Of a stretch of 64,000 nt of DNA, positions 34,254 to 42,845 are shown piece after piece. Below the pieces are notes generated by a model. It did not search any database, was not told the origin of the DNA, and saw nothing but the letters and a program-made list of their open reading frames with translations. Made by a program: the position numbers and the translations under genes. The DNA is taken from positions 23,102 through 87,101 of the forward strand of contig NZ_JACXBW010000019.1 of the NCBI RefSeq assembly GCF_014712225.1, given 5' to 3'. Position 1 is the first letter of the stretch; each line of letters starts with the position of its first letter. The stretch comes from Pseudarthrobacter sulfonivorans. Lineage in GTDB: Bacteria; Actinomycetota; Actinomycetes; Actinomycetales; Micrococcaceae.

Positions 34254-35210
34254 ATGCGAAAGCAAGATTTTCTGCCCCCGCCTTTAGCCGAGGCACCCTT
34301 CACCGTCGGCGCAGCCGTGACCGCCGGCGTCTCCCTGAACCGGCTTCGGCGGAAGGACACGGTCAACGTGGGTCGCGGACTCTACCGCCCCGCGGACTGG
34401 GACTTTGATCTGGAAGGCGCGGCCAGGGCATTGTCGGCAGCGTCCCCCGGAGCCTGGATCTCGCACGTCACCGCGGCTCGGCTTCGATGCCAGCTGCTGC
34501 CTCCGTGGCTTGCGGATTCCACTGAGTTGCATCTCAGCAAGCCGCGTTCGCTGCCACCGGTCCGCCGGAAGGGTGTGTTTGGCCATACCGTGCTGACGCT
34601 GGAAGACGAGCTCGAACTGGTGGACGGCATCTTCATGAGCACACGGTCCCGGACATGGCTCGATTTGGCCCGAACCCTGCCGCTCAAAGACCTGGTCAGC
34701 ATCGGTGACGAACTGATCCGCATCCCGCGGGTGCATTTCGAGGGAAGGACGCAGCCCTACGACACGTTGGCCGGGCTTCGCATCCTGGCGGGCCGCCACC
34801 CGAACCTCCAGGGTGTCGTCCGGGCACGCGAGGCTTTGGAGCTGATGCGGGTGGGTGCCGACTCCGGCCCCGAGTCGCTGCTCCGCCTCGCCATCGCGGA
34901 TGCCGGGCTGCCCGAGCCCGGGCTCCAGGTGCGGTTGCGCGCCGGAGACGAGCGATCGCCGTCGGCCGATCTCGGCTACCGTCACCGCCGGATCGCCATT
35001 CAGTACGACGGCGGGCATCACCTTGGTGACGCGCAGATCTTCAGTGACAGGAGACGGGATAAGGCGTTCGAATCAGCTGGCTGGACGGTCCTGGTCTTCG
35101 GGAAAAGCGATTTCGCCGACGATTTCCAGCAAGCGATCGTGACGCTCAAAAAGGTGCTGCGCAACAGCTGGGTTGACCACCCCCAAGCGGCCGGTTTTGC
35201 CGGCGGCTGA
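34254..35210 (+). CDS. DUF559-domain protein with AbiEi-like N-terminus
   Basis: A 318-residue protein. The first 90 residues look like the AbiEi-antitoxin winged-helix type (VTAGVSLNRLRRKDTVNVGRGLYRP, then ISHVTAARLRCQLLPPW). A middle linker leads to a C-terminal DUF559/Vsr-like endonuclease fold (about 210-310), with SPSADLGYRHRRIAIQYDGGHH, SDRRRDKAFESAGWTVLVFG and a late Lys/Asp-rich helix. Such proteins are common and often mobile in Actinobacteria; their function is mostly unknown. The gene is bracketed by inverted copies of the dispersed repeat at 34.1 and 35.25 kb. Confidence 0.72.
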   Translation: MRKQDFLPPPLAEAPFTVGAAVTAGVSLNRLRRKDTVNVGRGLYRPADWDFDLEGAARALSAASPGAWISHVTAARLRCQLLPPWLADSTELHLSKPRSLPPVRRKGVFGHTVLTLEDELELVDGIFMSTRSRTWLDLARTLPLKDLVSIGDELIRIPRVHFEGRTQPYDTLAGLRILAGRHPNLQGVVRAREALELMRVGADSGPESLLRLAIADAGLPEPGLQVRLRAGDERSPSADLGYRHRRIAIQYDGGHHLGDAQIFSDRRRDKAFESAGWTVLVFGKSDFADDFQQAIVTLKKVLRNSWVDHPQAAGFAGG

Positions 35211-35222
35211 GAGTTAAGTCCG

Positions 35223-35317
35223 CAACGCTCCCTCACCTGGGTGAGAGAGCGTTACGTAAAAACCGGCATTAAGCGATAGAGGATCGTCCGAAAACCGACG
35301 TTAAGTGAGAGAGCGTT
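35223..35317. repeat. Dispersed repeat, inverted relative to the copy at 34.1 kb
   Basis: Read on the minus strand it holds AACGCTCTCTCACTTAACG, then a GGTTTTC run, then a second, degenerate unit CTCTATCGCTTAATGC. The left part 35224-35237 pairs with 35240-35253 as a hairpin with one mismatch. It ends just downstream of the purU stop, so it may also serve as its terminator. Confidence 0.8.
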
Positions 35318-35321
35318 TGGG

Positions 35322-36218
35322 TCAGCGGAGGACGACTGTCCTGTTGCCCTGCAGGATGACCCGGCCTTCGCAGTGCCAGCGGACCGCGTTGGACAGGGCC
35401 TTGCACTCGGTGTCCCGTCCGGCAGCCACAAGGTCTTCCGGGCCGTAGGTGTGGTCCACGTCCACGGTCTGCTGGGAGATGATCGGTCCCTCATCGAGCT
35501 CGGCGTTGACGTAGTGGGCGGTGGCGCCGACGGTCTTGACGCCGCGCGCGTACGCCTGGTGGTACGGCTTGGCGCCCTTGAAGCTGGGCAGGAACGAGTG
35601 GTGGATGTTGATGGCCCGGCCATCGAGCCGCCGGGTGAGTTCGTCGCTGAGGACCTGCATGTAGCGGGCCAGAATCACCAGCTCCACGTCGTACTCGTCC
35701 ACGAGTTCCAGCAGCCGGGCTTCGGCCGCAGGCTTGGTTTCAGGAGTGACCGGCACGTGGAAGAACGGGATGCCGTGCCATTCCACCAGCGCCTGGTGGT
35801 CCGTGTGGTTGGAGACCACGGCAGCGATCTCCACCGGCAGTTCACCGGTCCGGGCCCGGAACAGCAGGTCGTTGAGGCAGTGCCCGAACTTGGACACCAT
35901 GATCAGCACGCGCCGCTTGGCGCCGAGCGGCTCCAGCCGCCAGCGCATCCCGAACCGTTCGGCTACCGGGCCGAAACCGGCCCGCAGCGTGTCCGCGGTG
36001 GAGGCATCGCCGTCGGAGGCAAAATGGACGCGCATAAAGAAGTGCCGCTCGTTGCGCTCGCCGAACTGCTTGCTGTCCAGGATGTCGCAGCCGTGTTCGA
36101 GCAGGAACCCGGAGACGGCATGGACGATGCCGGGCGTCTCCGCGCAGTCGAGGGTCAGGACGTGTTCCACCGTGGTCGGAGCAGCGGAAGGGGAGGATTC
36201 AGTCTGAATGGCAGTCAT
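35322..36218 (-). CDS. purU: Formyltetrahydrofolate deformylase (copy 1)
   Basis: A 298-residue enzyme. The N-terminal ACT domain reads LTLDCAETPGIVHAVSGFLLEHGCDI. The formyltransferase-like catalytic part has RVLIMVSKFGHCLNDLLFR, NIHHSFLPSFKGAKPYHQAY with the catalytic His, and AHYVNAELDEGPI with the catalytic Asp. It releases formate from 10-formyl-THF and frees THF. As last gene of the glyA-sox-sdaA operon it probably restores THF used by sarcosine demethylation. A second copy lies at 55722 in the betaine operon. Confidence 0.93.
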   Translation of the reverse strand: MTAIQTESSPSAAPTTVEHVLTLDCAETPGIVHAVSGFLLEHGCDILDSKQFGERNERHFFMRVHFASDGDASTADTLRAGFGPVAERFGMRWRLEPLGAKRRVLIMVSKFGHCLNDLLFRARTGELPVEIAAVVSNHTDHQALVEWHGIPFFHVPVTPETKPAAEARLLELVDEYDVELVILARYMQVLSDELTRRLDGRAINIHHSFLPSFKGAKPYHQAYARGVKTVGATAHYVNAELDEGPIISQQTVDVDHTYGPEDLVAAGRDTECKALSNAVRWHCEGRVILQGNRTVVLR

Positions 36219-36221
36219 GGC

Positions 36222-37595
36222 TCAGCACTCGATCACGTTGACGGCGAGACCCCCGCGGGAGGTCTCCTTGTACTTGGTTTTCATGTCCGCTCCTGTCTCA
36301 CGCATGGTTTTGATGGCTTTGTCGAGGGATACTTTGTGGCTGCCGTCCCCGTGCAGGCACAGGCGGGCGGCGTTGATGGCTTTGACGCTGGCGATGGCGT
36401 TGCGTTCGATGCACGGGATCTGCACCAGTCCGCCGACGGGATCGCAGGTCAGGCCAAGGTTGTGTTCGATTCCGACTTCGGCGGCGTTTTCCACCTGCTC
36501 GGGAGTACCGCCAAGGACCTCGCACAGGCCGGCGGCCGCCATGGAGCAGGCCGAGCCCACCTCGCCCTGGCACCCCACTTCCGCACCGGAGATGGAGGCA
36601 TTGATCTTAAACAGAATTCCGACGGCGGCCGCGGCCAGGAGGAACCGGACCACACCGTCGTCGTTCGCCCCGGGGACGAACTTGACGTAGTAGTGCAGGA
36701 CGGCGGGGACGATTCCTGCCGCGCCGTTGGTGGGGGCGGTGACGATGCGCCCGCCCGCGGCGTTTTCCTCATTGACCGCGAGGGCGAAGAGGTTCACCCA
36801 TTCCATGGCCCGCAGGGGATCGGTGACCCCCGTATCTGCGGTGAGGGTTTGGAATAACGACGGCGCCCGGCGCCTGACATTCAGCCCGCCGGGAAGGATC
36901 CCTTCCGCGGCGCAGCCGTTGTCCACACATTCGCGCATGACCGCCCAGAGTGCCAGCAGTTTTTCGCGGAGTTCGGCTTCGCTGCGCCATGTGAGTTCGT
37001 TGGCGAGCATGACGTCCGAGATGGACATGCCCTCGCGCTTGCAGATCGCCAGGAGTTCGTCGGCGGTGGTGAACGGGTACGGGAGGACAGTGGCGTCCGC
37101 CACAACCCGGTCGTCGGCGTCGGCGTCGCCGTCCACCACAAAGCCGCCGCCGATGGAGTAAAAGCTCCGTTCGCTCAGGACGGCCCCGGCGTGGTCGAGA
37201 GCGCGGAAGGTCATGCCGTTGGGGTGCGCCGGGAGGGACTTGCGCCGGTGCAGCACCACGTCCTCGTCCCAGTTGAAGTCCACCCGGTGGTCCCCGCCGA
37301 GCATGAGTTCCGCGTCCAGGGCTGCCGCAGCCACCTGGTCGTCCGCCGTGGCGGTGTCCACGGTTTCCGGGTCCAGTCCTTTGAAGCCCAGGACAACGGC
37401 CTTGTCCGAACCGTGGCCCCGGCCCGTGGCACCCAGCGAACCGAACAGCTCAGCCTGGACGCGTCGGGTGGCGCTCAGGTGGCCGTCGCCCTTAAGTCCG
37501 TCGGCGAACAGCTTCGCCGCCCGCATCGGGCCGACCGTGTGTGAGGACGACGGCCCGATGCCAACGGAGAACAGGTCCAGGACGCTGAGTGCCAT
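36222..37595 (-). CDS. sdaA: L-serine ammonia-lyase (single-chain, Fe-S)
   Basis: A 457-residue single-chain serine dehydratase. It starts with the SDH beta domain (ALSVLDLFSVGIGPSSSHTVGPMRAA) and continues into the alpha domain. Candidate iron-sulfur cysteines lie in GCQGEVGSACSMAAAGLCEV and in GLTCDPVGGLVQIPCIERN. It makes pyruvate and ammonia from serine. The start directly follows the soxG stop (TAAATG), and purU follows after 3 bases. In this operon it converts the serine made by GlyA from sarcosine-derived glycine. Confidence 0.93.
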   Translation of the reverse strand: MALSVLDLFSVGIGPSSSHTVGPMRAAKLFADGLKGDGHLSATRRVQAELFGSLGATGRGHGSDKAVVLGFKGLDPETVDTATADDQVAAAALDAELMLGGDHRVDFNWDEDVVLHRRKSLPAHPNGMTFRALDHAGAVLSERSFYSIGGGFVVDGDADADDRVVADATVLPYPFTTADELLAICKREGMSISDVMLANELTWRSEAELREKLLALWAVMRECVDNGCAAEGILPGGLNVRRRAPSLFQTLTADTGVTDPLRAMEWVNLFALAVNEENAAGGRIVTAPTNGAAGIVPAVLHYYVKFVPGANDDGVVRFLLAAAAVGILFKINASISGAEVGCQGEVGSACSMAAAGLCEVLGGTPEQVENAAEVGIEHNLGLTCDPVGGLVQIPCIERNAIASVKAINAARLCLHGDGSHKVSLDKAIKTMRETGADMKTKYKETSRGGLAVNVIEC

Positions 37596-38231
37596 TTAAG
37601 GGACCTCTGGCGAGGCGTACTCGCGCATGGCGTCGAGGAGCCAGCGGCCCAGGAAGTCCGCGAAGGAAGCGCGGGGGAAAAGCCGGAAGCTTTCCTCTCC
37701 GGTCTTCTGCAGGACCACCGGGATGTTGCCCACCTCGGTGTTCAGGGCGGTTCCCGGGGTGAAGCTGCGCGGGTGCAGATCCAGGGAGCAGCCCTTTTCC
37801 AGGACGGCCCGGGCGCGGGGGCCGGACAGTTCGAACGTGGTGCGGTTGGCGGACAGGTCCACCACCTGGCCGGGGGCGTCGCCGAGCGCTTCCGTGAGGG
37901 AACCGATGAGGTTTCCGCCCAGGGAGTCGTGGGCCTGTTCCGGGGCGACGACCAGGAACTCGGAGGGTCCCAGCCAGAGGACGCTGACGCCGTCCTTGCC
38001 GGTCACTTCTCCGCAGCGTGCGGGCAGCCCGCCGGCAGCGGCGGCGATCCGGCCGCCTTCCTCGGAGCGGGGGTCCACGCGGACGCCAGCCATGGTCTGG
38101 AACGGACCTTCGTTCAGGACCACGGTTCCCTGGACGGAACCGGCTTCCAGGGCCGCGGCCAGGTGGGAGGCGGGGCTGCGGCGGATGTCCCGGAGTCCAT
38201 TGACGCCATTGAGTTCTGCGGTGTTAGCCAT
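37596..38231 (-). CDS. soxG: Sarcosine oxidase gamma subunit
   Basis: About 211 residues with the GcvT-like fold of SoxG. Seen are LRDIRRSPASHLAAALEAG near the start, VSVLWLGPSEFLVVAPEQA, VVDLSANRTTFELSGPRARAVLEKGCSLDLHPRSF and LFPRASFADFLGRWLLDAMREY at the end. I chose the ATG at 38231, with GAAGGAG upstream; the start overlaps the soxA stop by 8 bases. Subunit gamma completes the heterotetrameric sarcosine oxidase and lies in the normal B-D-A-G order. Confidence 0.9.
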   Translation of the reverse strand: MANTAELNGVNGLRDIRRSPASHLAAALEAGSVQGTVVLNEGPFQTMAGVRVDPRSEEGGRIAAAAGGLPARCGEVTGKDGVSVLWLGPSEFLVVAPEQAHDSLGGNLIGSLTEALGDAPGQVVDLSANRTTFELSGPRARAVLEKGCSLDLHPRSFTPGTALNTEVGNIPVVLQKTGEESFRLFPRASFADFLGRWLLDAMREYASPEVP

Positions 38232-41166
38232 CTTTGCGGGCTCCTTCGGGGTCAAAAAGTACGGTTTCTGCGACAACAACGTCAACCAGCTGGTCGCCGG
38301 CGACGGCCACCAGGGATTCACCGATGCGGTTGCGGCCATTCTTGATCAGTGCCAGCCCGAATGAGCGGCCCAAGGCAGCGCTGTGGTAGCTGGAGGTCAC
38401 AAAGCCCTCCATGGGAACGGGGCCGTAGGCGGGTGTCGCCGGGATGCCCTTTTCCACGAGCTGGGTGCCTTCCGGCAGCCGGATGGAGCCATCCACCGGC
38501 AGCACGCTGACCAGGTGCTTGCGGTCCTCCCGCTGGGCGTCCGCCCGGGCGTAGGAGCGCTTGCCGATGAATTCCTTGGCCTTGGAGACCACCCATTCCA
38601 TCCCCGCGTCTTGCGGAGTGACGGTGCCGTCGGTGTCCTGCCCGACGATCGGGTAGCCCTTCTCGGCGCGGAGCACGTGCATGGTTTCGGTGCCGTAGGG
38701 GGTGATGTTGAATTCGGCTCCGGCAGCGGCCACGGCTTCCCAGGTGTTCAGCCCGTACCAGGACGGCACGTTGATCTCGTAGGCCAGCTCGCCGGAGAAG
38801 GAAATGCGGCAGACGCGTGCCTGCACGCCGGATGCGAGCGTGGTTTCGCGGAAGGTCATGAACGGGAAGGCTTCTGCTTCCAGCCCGCCGCCCGCGGCGA
38901 GTTCCGGTGCCAGTTTGGCGAGTACCGCCCGGGACTTAGGCCCGACGACGGCAATCGTGCTCCACTGTTCGGTCACCGAAGTGCAGTGCACGTCGAGTTC
39001 CGGCCATTCGGTCTGCAGCCATTCCTCGAGCCAGTCCAGCACCTTCGCGGCGCCGCCGGTGGTGGTGGTCATGAAGTACCGGTCGTCGTCCAGGCGCAGG
39101 GTCACGCCGTCGTCGAAGATCATGCCGTCGGCCATGCACATCACGCCGTAGCGGGCGGAACCCGGGGCGAGCTTCTTGAACGCGTTGGTGTAGATCCGGT
39201 TGAGGAACTCACCGGCGTCCTTGCCACGGATTTCGATCTTGCCCAGGGTGGTGGCGTCCATGAAGCCCACGGAGTCGCGGACGGCTGCGCATTCGCGGAG
39301 TACGGCAGCATCCATGTCTTCCCCGGCCTGCGGGTAGTACCATGGCCGCTTCCACTGCCCAACGTCTTCGAACAGGGCGCCCTTGGCGACGTGCCACGGG
39401 TTGATGGACGTGACGCGGGCGGGGTCGAACAGCTCGCCGCGCTGGCGTCCGGCGAGTGCCGCGAACGCCACCGGAGTGAACGGTGCCCGGTAGGTGGTGG
39501 TGCCGATGTCGCCGATGCCGCGGGATGCTTCGCCGGCGGTCCGGAGGGCGGCGGCGATGACGCCGATCGCGTTGACGCCGGAGGTTTTGCCCTGATCGTT
39601 GGCGGTGCTGATGGAGGTGTAGCGCTTGATGTGCTCCACGGACCGCATGCCGGCACCGGTGGAGCGCAGCACGTCAGCTACGGACTGGTCGCGCTGGAAG
39701 TCCACGAAGTGGTGGTGCCAGTCATCCGGCGTGCCGGCCTGGCCCGGAACCAGCCAGAGCTGGCGGGTCGGGGCGGATGCCTTCGGCTCGCCGAGCGGGG
39801 ACGGCTGCGTGGTGGGCTGGAAGCCCGCCGCGGTGGCCGCGCTGGCGCCGGCGGAGATGCCTTCGGCCAGTACGTCCGCGAGCTCAAAGCTGCCGCGGCC
39901 GGAGCCGATGGTCTGCTGGTTGGGAACCACGGTGCTCGGCACAAAGGCGGCCAGCTCGTCGTCCCAGCGCAGTTTGCCCTGGCGCTGGGAGTGGAGGTGC
40001 ACCAGCGGGCTCCAGCCACCGGAAACTGCCAGCAGATCGCAGGCGATCTCTTCGACGCCGGAGGTGAGTTCGCCGTCGTCGTTAATGCTGCGGACGGTGA
40101 CGGCGTTCAGCCGGCCGTCTGCGTCGGCGCCGGTGTTTGCGACCGCACTGCCGATCAGCACCCGGGTGCCGGCTTCGACGGCGGCAGTTGCCACCGCGGT
40201 GAGCTGCGGACGGGCGTCCACAACGGCGGCAACCTTGACGCCTGCCGCGCGCAGGTCAGCGGCAAGGGCGTAGGCGCTGTCGTTGGTGGTGCTGATGACC
40301 ACGCGCTGCCCGGCGGCTACGGCGTAGCGGTTCAGGTAGCTGCGGACGGCGGAGGCGAGCATGATGCCGGGGCGGTCGTTGTTCTCGAACACCAGCGGGC
40401 GTTCGTGGGCGCCGGGAGCCAGCACCACCTGCTTGGCACGCACGTGCCAGATGCGCTGCCGGGAGACGCCGGGGGCGGCCGGGCTGGACAGGTGGTCGGT
40501 GCGGTTCTGGACGGCGATGACGTAGTTGGCGTCGTAGGCGCCGAAGGCCGAAGTCCTGTTCAGGACGGTGGATTCTGCTCCGGAAACCAGTTCGGCTTCA
40601 ACGTCGGCCACCCACTCCAGGGCCGGCTTGCCTTCGATGGTCTCGGCCAGTCCGGGGGCCGTGGAGCCGGCCAGCAGCGAGCCGCCCAGTTCGGGCTGGT
40701 CATCCATCAGGATGACGCGGGCGCCGGTGCGGACAGCCTCGCGGGCTGCGGCAAGGCCGGCGGGGCCGCCGCCGATCACCAGGACGTCGGTGTGGACGTA
40801 CTTCTTGTCGTACTCGGCGCGGTCCTCCTCCGGGTCGAGCTTGCCCAGGCCGTTGAGCAGTTCTGCCTTCAGGCCGTCCACCAGGGTGACGGTGGTGGCG
40901 GGGAGCATGGACTCGGCAACGTCGCCGGGGAAGCGCGGGGAGATCTTGACCATCGCGTTGGATTCCTCGACGCCGGCGGACATGATGCCCCGGGCACGGT
41001 TCTCATAGAGCGAGTTACCGGCGGCGATGCGTCCGTTGGCAATCAGGGCCGAGGCGAGGGTGTCGCCCGGGTGGCCCGTGAATTCCTCGCCGTCAACGGT
41101 GAATCGCCAGGAGATGGTGCGGTCGATGCGTCCGCCGGCGGCGAGGCGGGCGTTCTGGGAAGTCAC
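38224..41166 (-). CDS. soxA: Sarcosine oxidase alpha subunit
   Basis: A 980-residue subunit. Near the N-terminus is a beta-grasp part (FTVDGEEFTGHPGDTLASALIANG). It is followed by an FAD/NAD-binding domain with VLVIGGGPAGLAAAREAVRTGARVIL. The last 370 residues are a GcvT-like folate domain (FRETTLASGVQARVCRISFSGELAYEINVPS). Alpha binds NAD+ and THF and gives 5,10-methylene-THF from the methyl group. It begins with GTG, overlapping the soxD stop as GTGA. Length and layout agree with known Arthrobacter/Corynebacterium enzymes. Confidence 0.94.
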   Translation of the reverse strand: MTSQNARLAAGGRIDRTISWRFTVDGEEFTGHPGDTLASALIANGRIAAGNSLYENRARGIMSAGVEESNAMVKISPRFPGDVAESMLPATTVTLVDGLKAELLNGLGKLDPEEDRAEYDKKYVHTDVLVIGGGPAGLAAAREAVRTGARVILMDDQPELGGSLLAGSTAPGLAETIEGKPALEWVADVEAELVSGAESTVLNRTSAFGAYDANYVIAVQNRTDHLSSPAAPGVSRQRIWHVRAKQVVLAPGAHERPLVFENNDRPGIMLASAVRSYLNRYAVAAGQRVVISTTNDSAYALAADLRAAGVKVAAVVDARPQLTAVATAAVEAGTRVLIGSAVANTGADADGRLNAVTVRSINDDGELTSGVEEIACDLLAVSGGWSPLVHLHSQRQGKLRWDDELAAFVPSTVVPNQQTIGSGRGSFELADVLAEGISAGASAATAAGFQPTTQPSPLGEPKASAPTRQLWLVPGQAGTPDDWHHHFVDFQRDQSVADVLRSTGAGMRSVEHIKRYTSISTANDQGKTSGVNAIGVIAAALRTAGEASRGIGDIGTTTYRAPFTPVAFAALAGRQRGELFDPARVTSINPWHVAKGALFEDVGQWKRPWYYPQAGEDMDAAVLRECAAVRDSVGFMDATTLGKIEIRGKDAGEFLNRIYTNAFKKLAPGSARYGVMCMADGMIFDDGVTLRLDDDRYFMTTTTGGAAKVLDWLEEWLQTEWPELDVHCTSVTEQWSTIAVVGPKSRAVLAKLAPELAAGGGLEAEAFPFMTFRETTLASGVQARVCRISFSGELAYEINVPSWYGLNTWEAVAAAGAEFNITPYGTETMHVLRAEKGYPIVGQDTDGTVTPQDAGMEWVVSKAKEFIGKRSYARADAQREDRKHLVSVLPVDGSIRLPEGTQLVEKGIPATPAYGPVPMEGFVTSSYHSAALGRSFGLALIKNGRNRIGESLVAVAGDQLVDVVVAETVLFDPEGARKDG

Positions 41167-41597
41167 TTGGTTGCTCCTTCCGGGGCGGTGGTGCTGGCGG
41201 TGGTGCCGGTTGCGGAAATGCTTGGTGCCGACGTGCTGGTGCCCGAAATGCTGGGCGCCGCGGTGCCGGTGGTGGTGCTGTCAGCGGCGAGGCTGGCGGT
41301 TCCGGATTCCGGCGCAGCAGGTGCGGCGGCGGGCCGGGGCGTACCCATCGGGTAGACGGCCTGGATGTCGTAGGTGACAGTGTCGCGGAGCATGTTGAAC
41401 CATTGGCGGCAGCCGGTGCTGTGCAGCCAGCGCTCGGCGAAGGCACCCTTGGTGTTGTCGCGGTAGAACAGGAACTCGGCCCATTCGCGGTCGTTCAGTT
41501 CGTTCGGGTTTTCGGGGTAGGCCACGTGGGCCTGGCCGCCGTAGTGGAATTCGGTCTCGTCGCGCGAGCCGCAGTTGGGGCAGGAGATGAGCAGCAT
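41163..41597 (-). CDS. soxD: Sarcosine oxidase delta subunit with long Thr/Ser/Ala tail
   Basis: A 144-residue protein. The first 85 residues are a normal SoxD zinc subunit: CPNCG at Cys6/Cys9, DETEFHYGGQAHVAYP, WAEFLFYRDNTKGAFAERWLHSTGCRQWFN and TYDIQAVYPMG. SoxD is normally about 90-100 residues. Here a further 55 to 60 residues of Ala, Thr, Ser and Pro follow, with the segment APSIS twice. The tail looks disordered. It overlaps soxA by 4 bases, so the tail cannot be explained by a lost stop far downstream. Confidence 0.9.
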   Translation of the reverse strand: MLLISCPNCGSRDETEFHYGGQAHVAYPENPNELNDREWAEFLFYRDNTKGAFAERWLHSTGCRQWFNMLRDTVTYDIQAVYPMGTPRPAAAPAAPESGTASLAADSTTTGTAAPSISGTSTSAPSISATGTTASTTAPEGATK

Positions 41598-41624
41598 GTG
41601 CGTCTTCTTTCTGGGGGAGGGCTG

Positions 41625-42845
41625 CTAGTGGGCGACGGCGGCTGCGCCGTGTTCGTCGATCAAGGCGCCGGTTTCGAAGCGTTCCAGCGCAAAGGGCTTG
41701 TTCAGCTGGTGCGGCGTGCCCGTGGCGATGTTGTGCGCGAACGTCATGCCCGCGGCCGGCGTGGCCTTGAAGCCGCCGGTGCCCCAGCCGCAGTTCACGA
41801 ACATGTTCTCCACCGGGGTGTTGCCCACGATGGGCGAGGCGTCCAGGGTGGTGTCCACGATGCCGCCCCAGGTCCGGAGCACGTGTGCCCGGGCAAAGAT
41901 GGGGAAGAGCTCGACGGCGGCCGCCATCTGGTGCTCGATCACGTGGAAGGAGCCGCGCTGGCCGTAGCCGTTGTAGGAGTCAACGCCGGCGCCCATGACC
42001 AGTTCGCCCTTGTGGGCCTGGGAGACGTAGACGTGCACGTGGTTGGACATAACCACCGTGGGGTGGACCGGTTCGTGCAGCTCGGAGACCAGGGCCTGGA
42101 GCGGGTGGGACTGGATGGGGAGCCGGAAACCGGCCATTTCCGCCAGGACCGAGCTGTGTCCGGCGGCCGCGAGGCCCACCTTTTCGGTGTTGATGGTGCC
42201 CTTGTTGGTCTTGACGCCCACCACACGGTTGCCGTCCTTGACGAAGCCGGTGACTTCGCAGTTCTGGATGATGTCCACGCCGAGTTCGTCGCATTTGCGG
42301 GCGAAGGCCCAGGCCACGTGGTCGTGCTTGGCGATGCCTGCACGCGGCTGGTAGGTGGCGCCCATGACGGGGTAGCGGATGTTGTCGCTGATGTTCAGGA
42401 TGGGGCAGAGTTCCTTGACCTGCTTGGGGTCAAGCCACTCGGCGTCCACGCCGTTGAGCTGGTTCGCACCGACGCGCCGCATGCTTTCACGGACGTCACC
42501 GAGGGTGTGGGCGAGGTTCATGACGCCGCGCTGGCTGAACAGGAAGTCGTATTCGAGCTCCTCCGGCAGGATTTCCCAGAGCTTGAGGGCGTGCTCGTAG
42601 ATGGCCGCGCTCTCATCCCAGAGGTAGTTGGAACGGATGATGGTGGTGTTCCGGGCCATGTTGCCGCCGGCCAGCCAGCCCTTTTCCAAGACGGCGATGT
42701 TGGTCATGCCGTGGTTCTTGGCCAGGAAGTAGGCGGTGGCGAGGCCGTGCCCGCCGCCGCCAACAATCACGGCGTCGTAGGAGGACTTGGGTTCCGGGTT
42801 GCGCCAGAGGAAGTCCGGGTGCTCGGGGAGCTGTTGCGTGCTCAC
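41625..42845 (-). CDS. soxB: Sarcosine oxidase beta subunit
   Basis: A 406-residue FAD/FMN subunit. The dinucleotide fold is VIVGGGGHGLATAYFLAKNHG. Family landmarks include LEKGWLAGGNMARNTTIIRSNYLWDESA and RTWGGIVDTTLDASPIVG. The C-terminal end has NCGWGTGGFKATPAAGMTFAHNIATG. This subunit oxidises sarcosine and carries covalent flavin. The start is GTG, overlapping the glyA stop as GTGA. It is followed 27 bases later by soxD, so B-D-A-G follow each other as usual. Confidence 0.94.
   Translation of the reverse strand: MSTQQLPEHPDFLWRNPEPKSSYDAVIVGGGGHGLATAYFLAKNHGMTNIAVLEKGWLAGGNMARNTTIIRSNYLWDESAAIYEHALKLWEILPEELEYDFLFSQRGVMNLAHTLGDVRESMRRVGANQLNGVDAEWLDPKQVKELCPILNISDNIRYPVMGATYQPRAGIAKHDHVAWAFARKCDELGVDIIQNCEVTGFVKDGNRVVGVKTNKGTINTEKVGLAAAGHSSVLAEMAGFRLPIQSHPLQALVSELHEPVHPTVVMSNHVHVYVSQAHKGELVMGAGVDSYNGYGQRGSFHVIEHQMAAAVELFPIFARAHVLRTWGGIVDTTLDASPIVGNTPVENMFVNCGWGTGGFKATPAAGMTFAHNIATGTPHQLNKPFALERFETGALIDEHGAAAVAH

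Noticed and set aside
38383..41355. A 990-codon open frame on the plus strand
   Set aside because: It lies wholly opposite soxA and soxD, has no domain marks and shows the Gly/His/Asp-rich composition of a GC-rich shadow frame.
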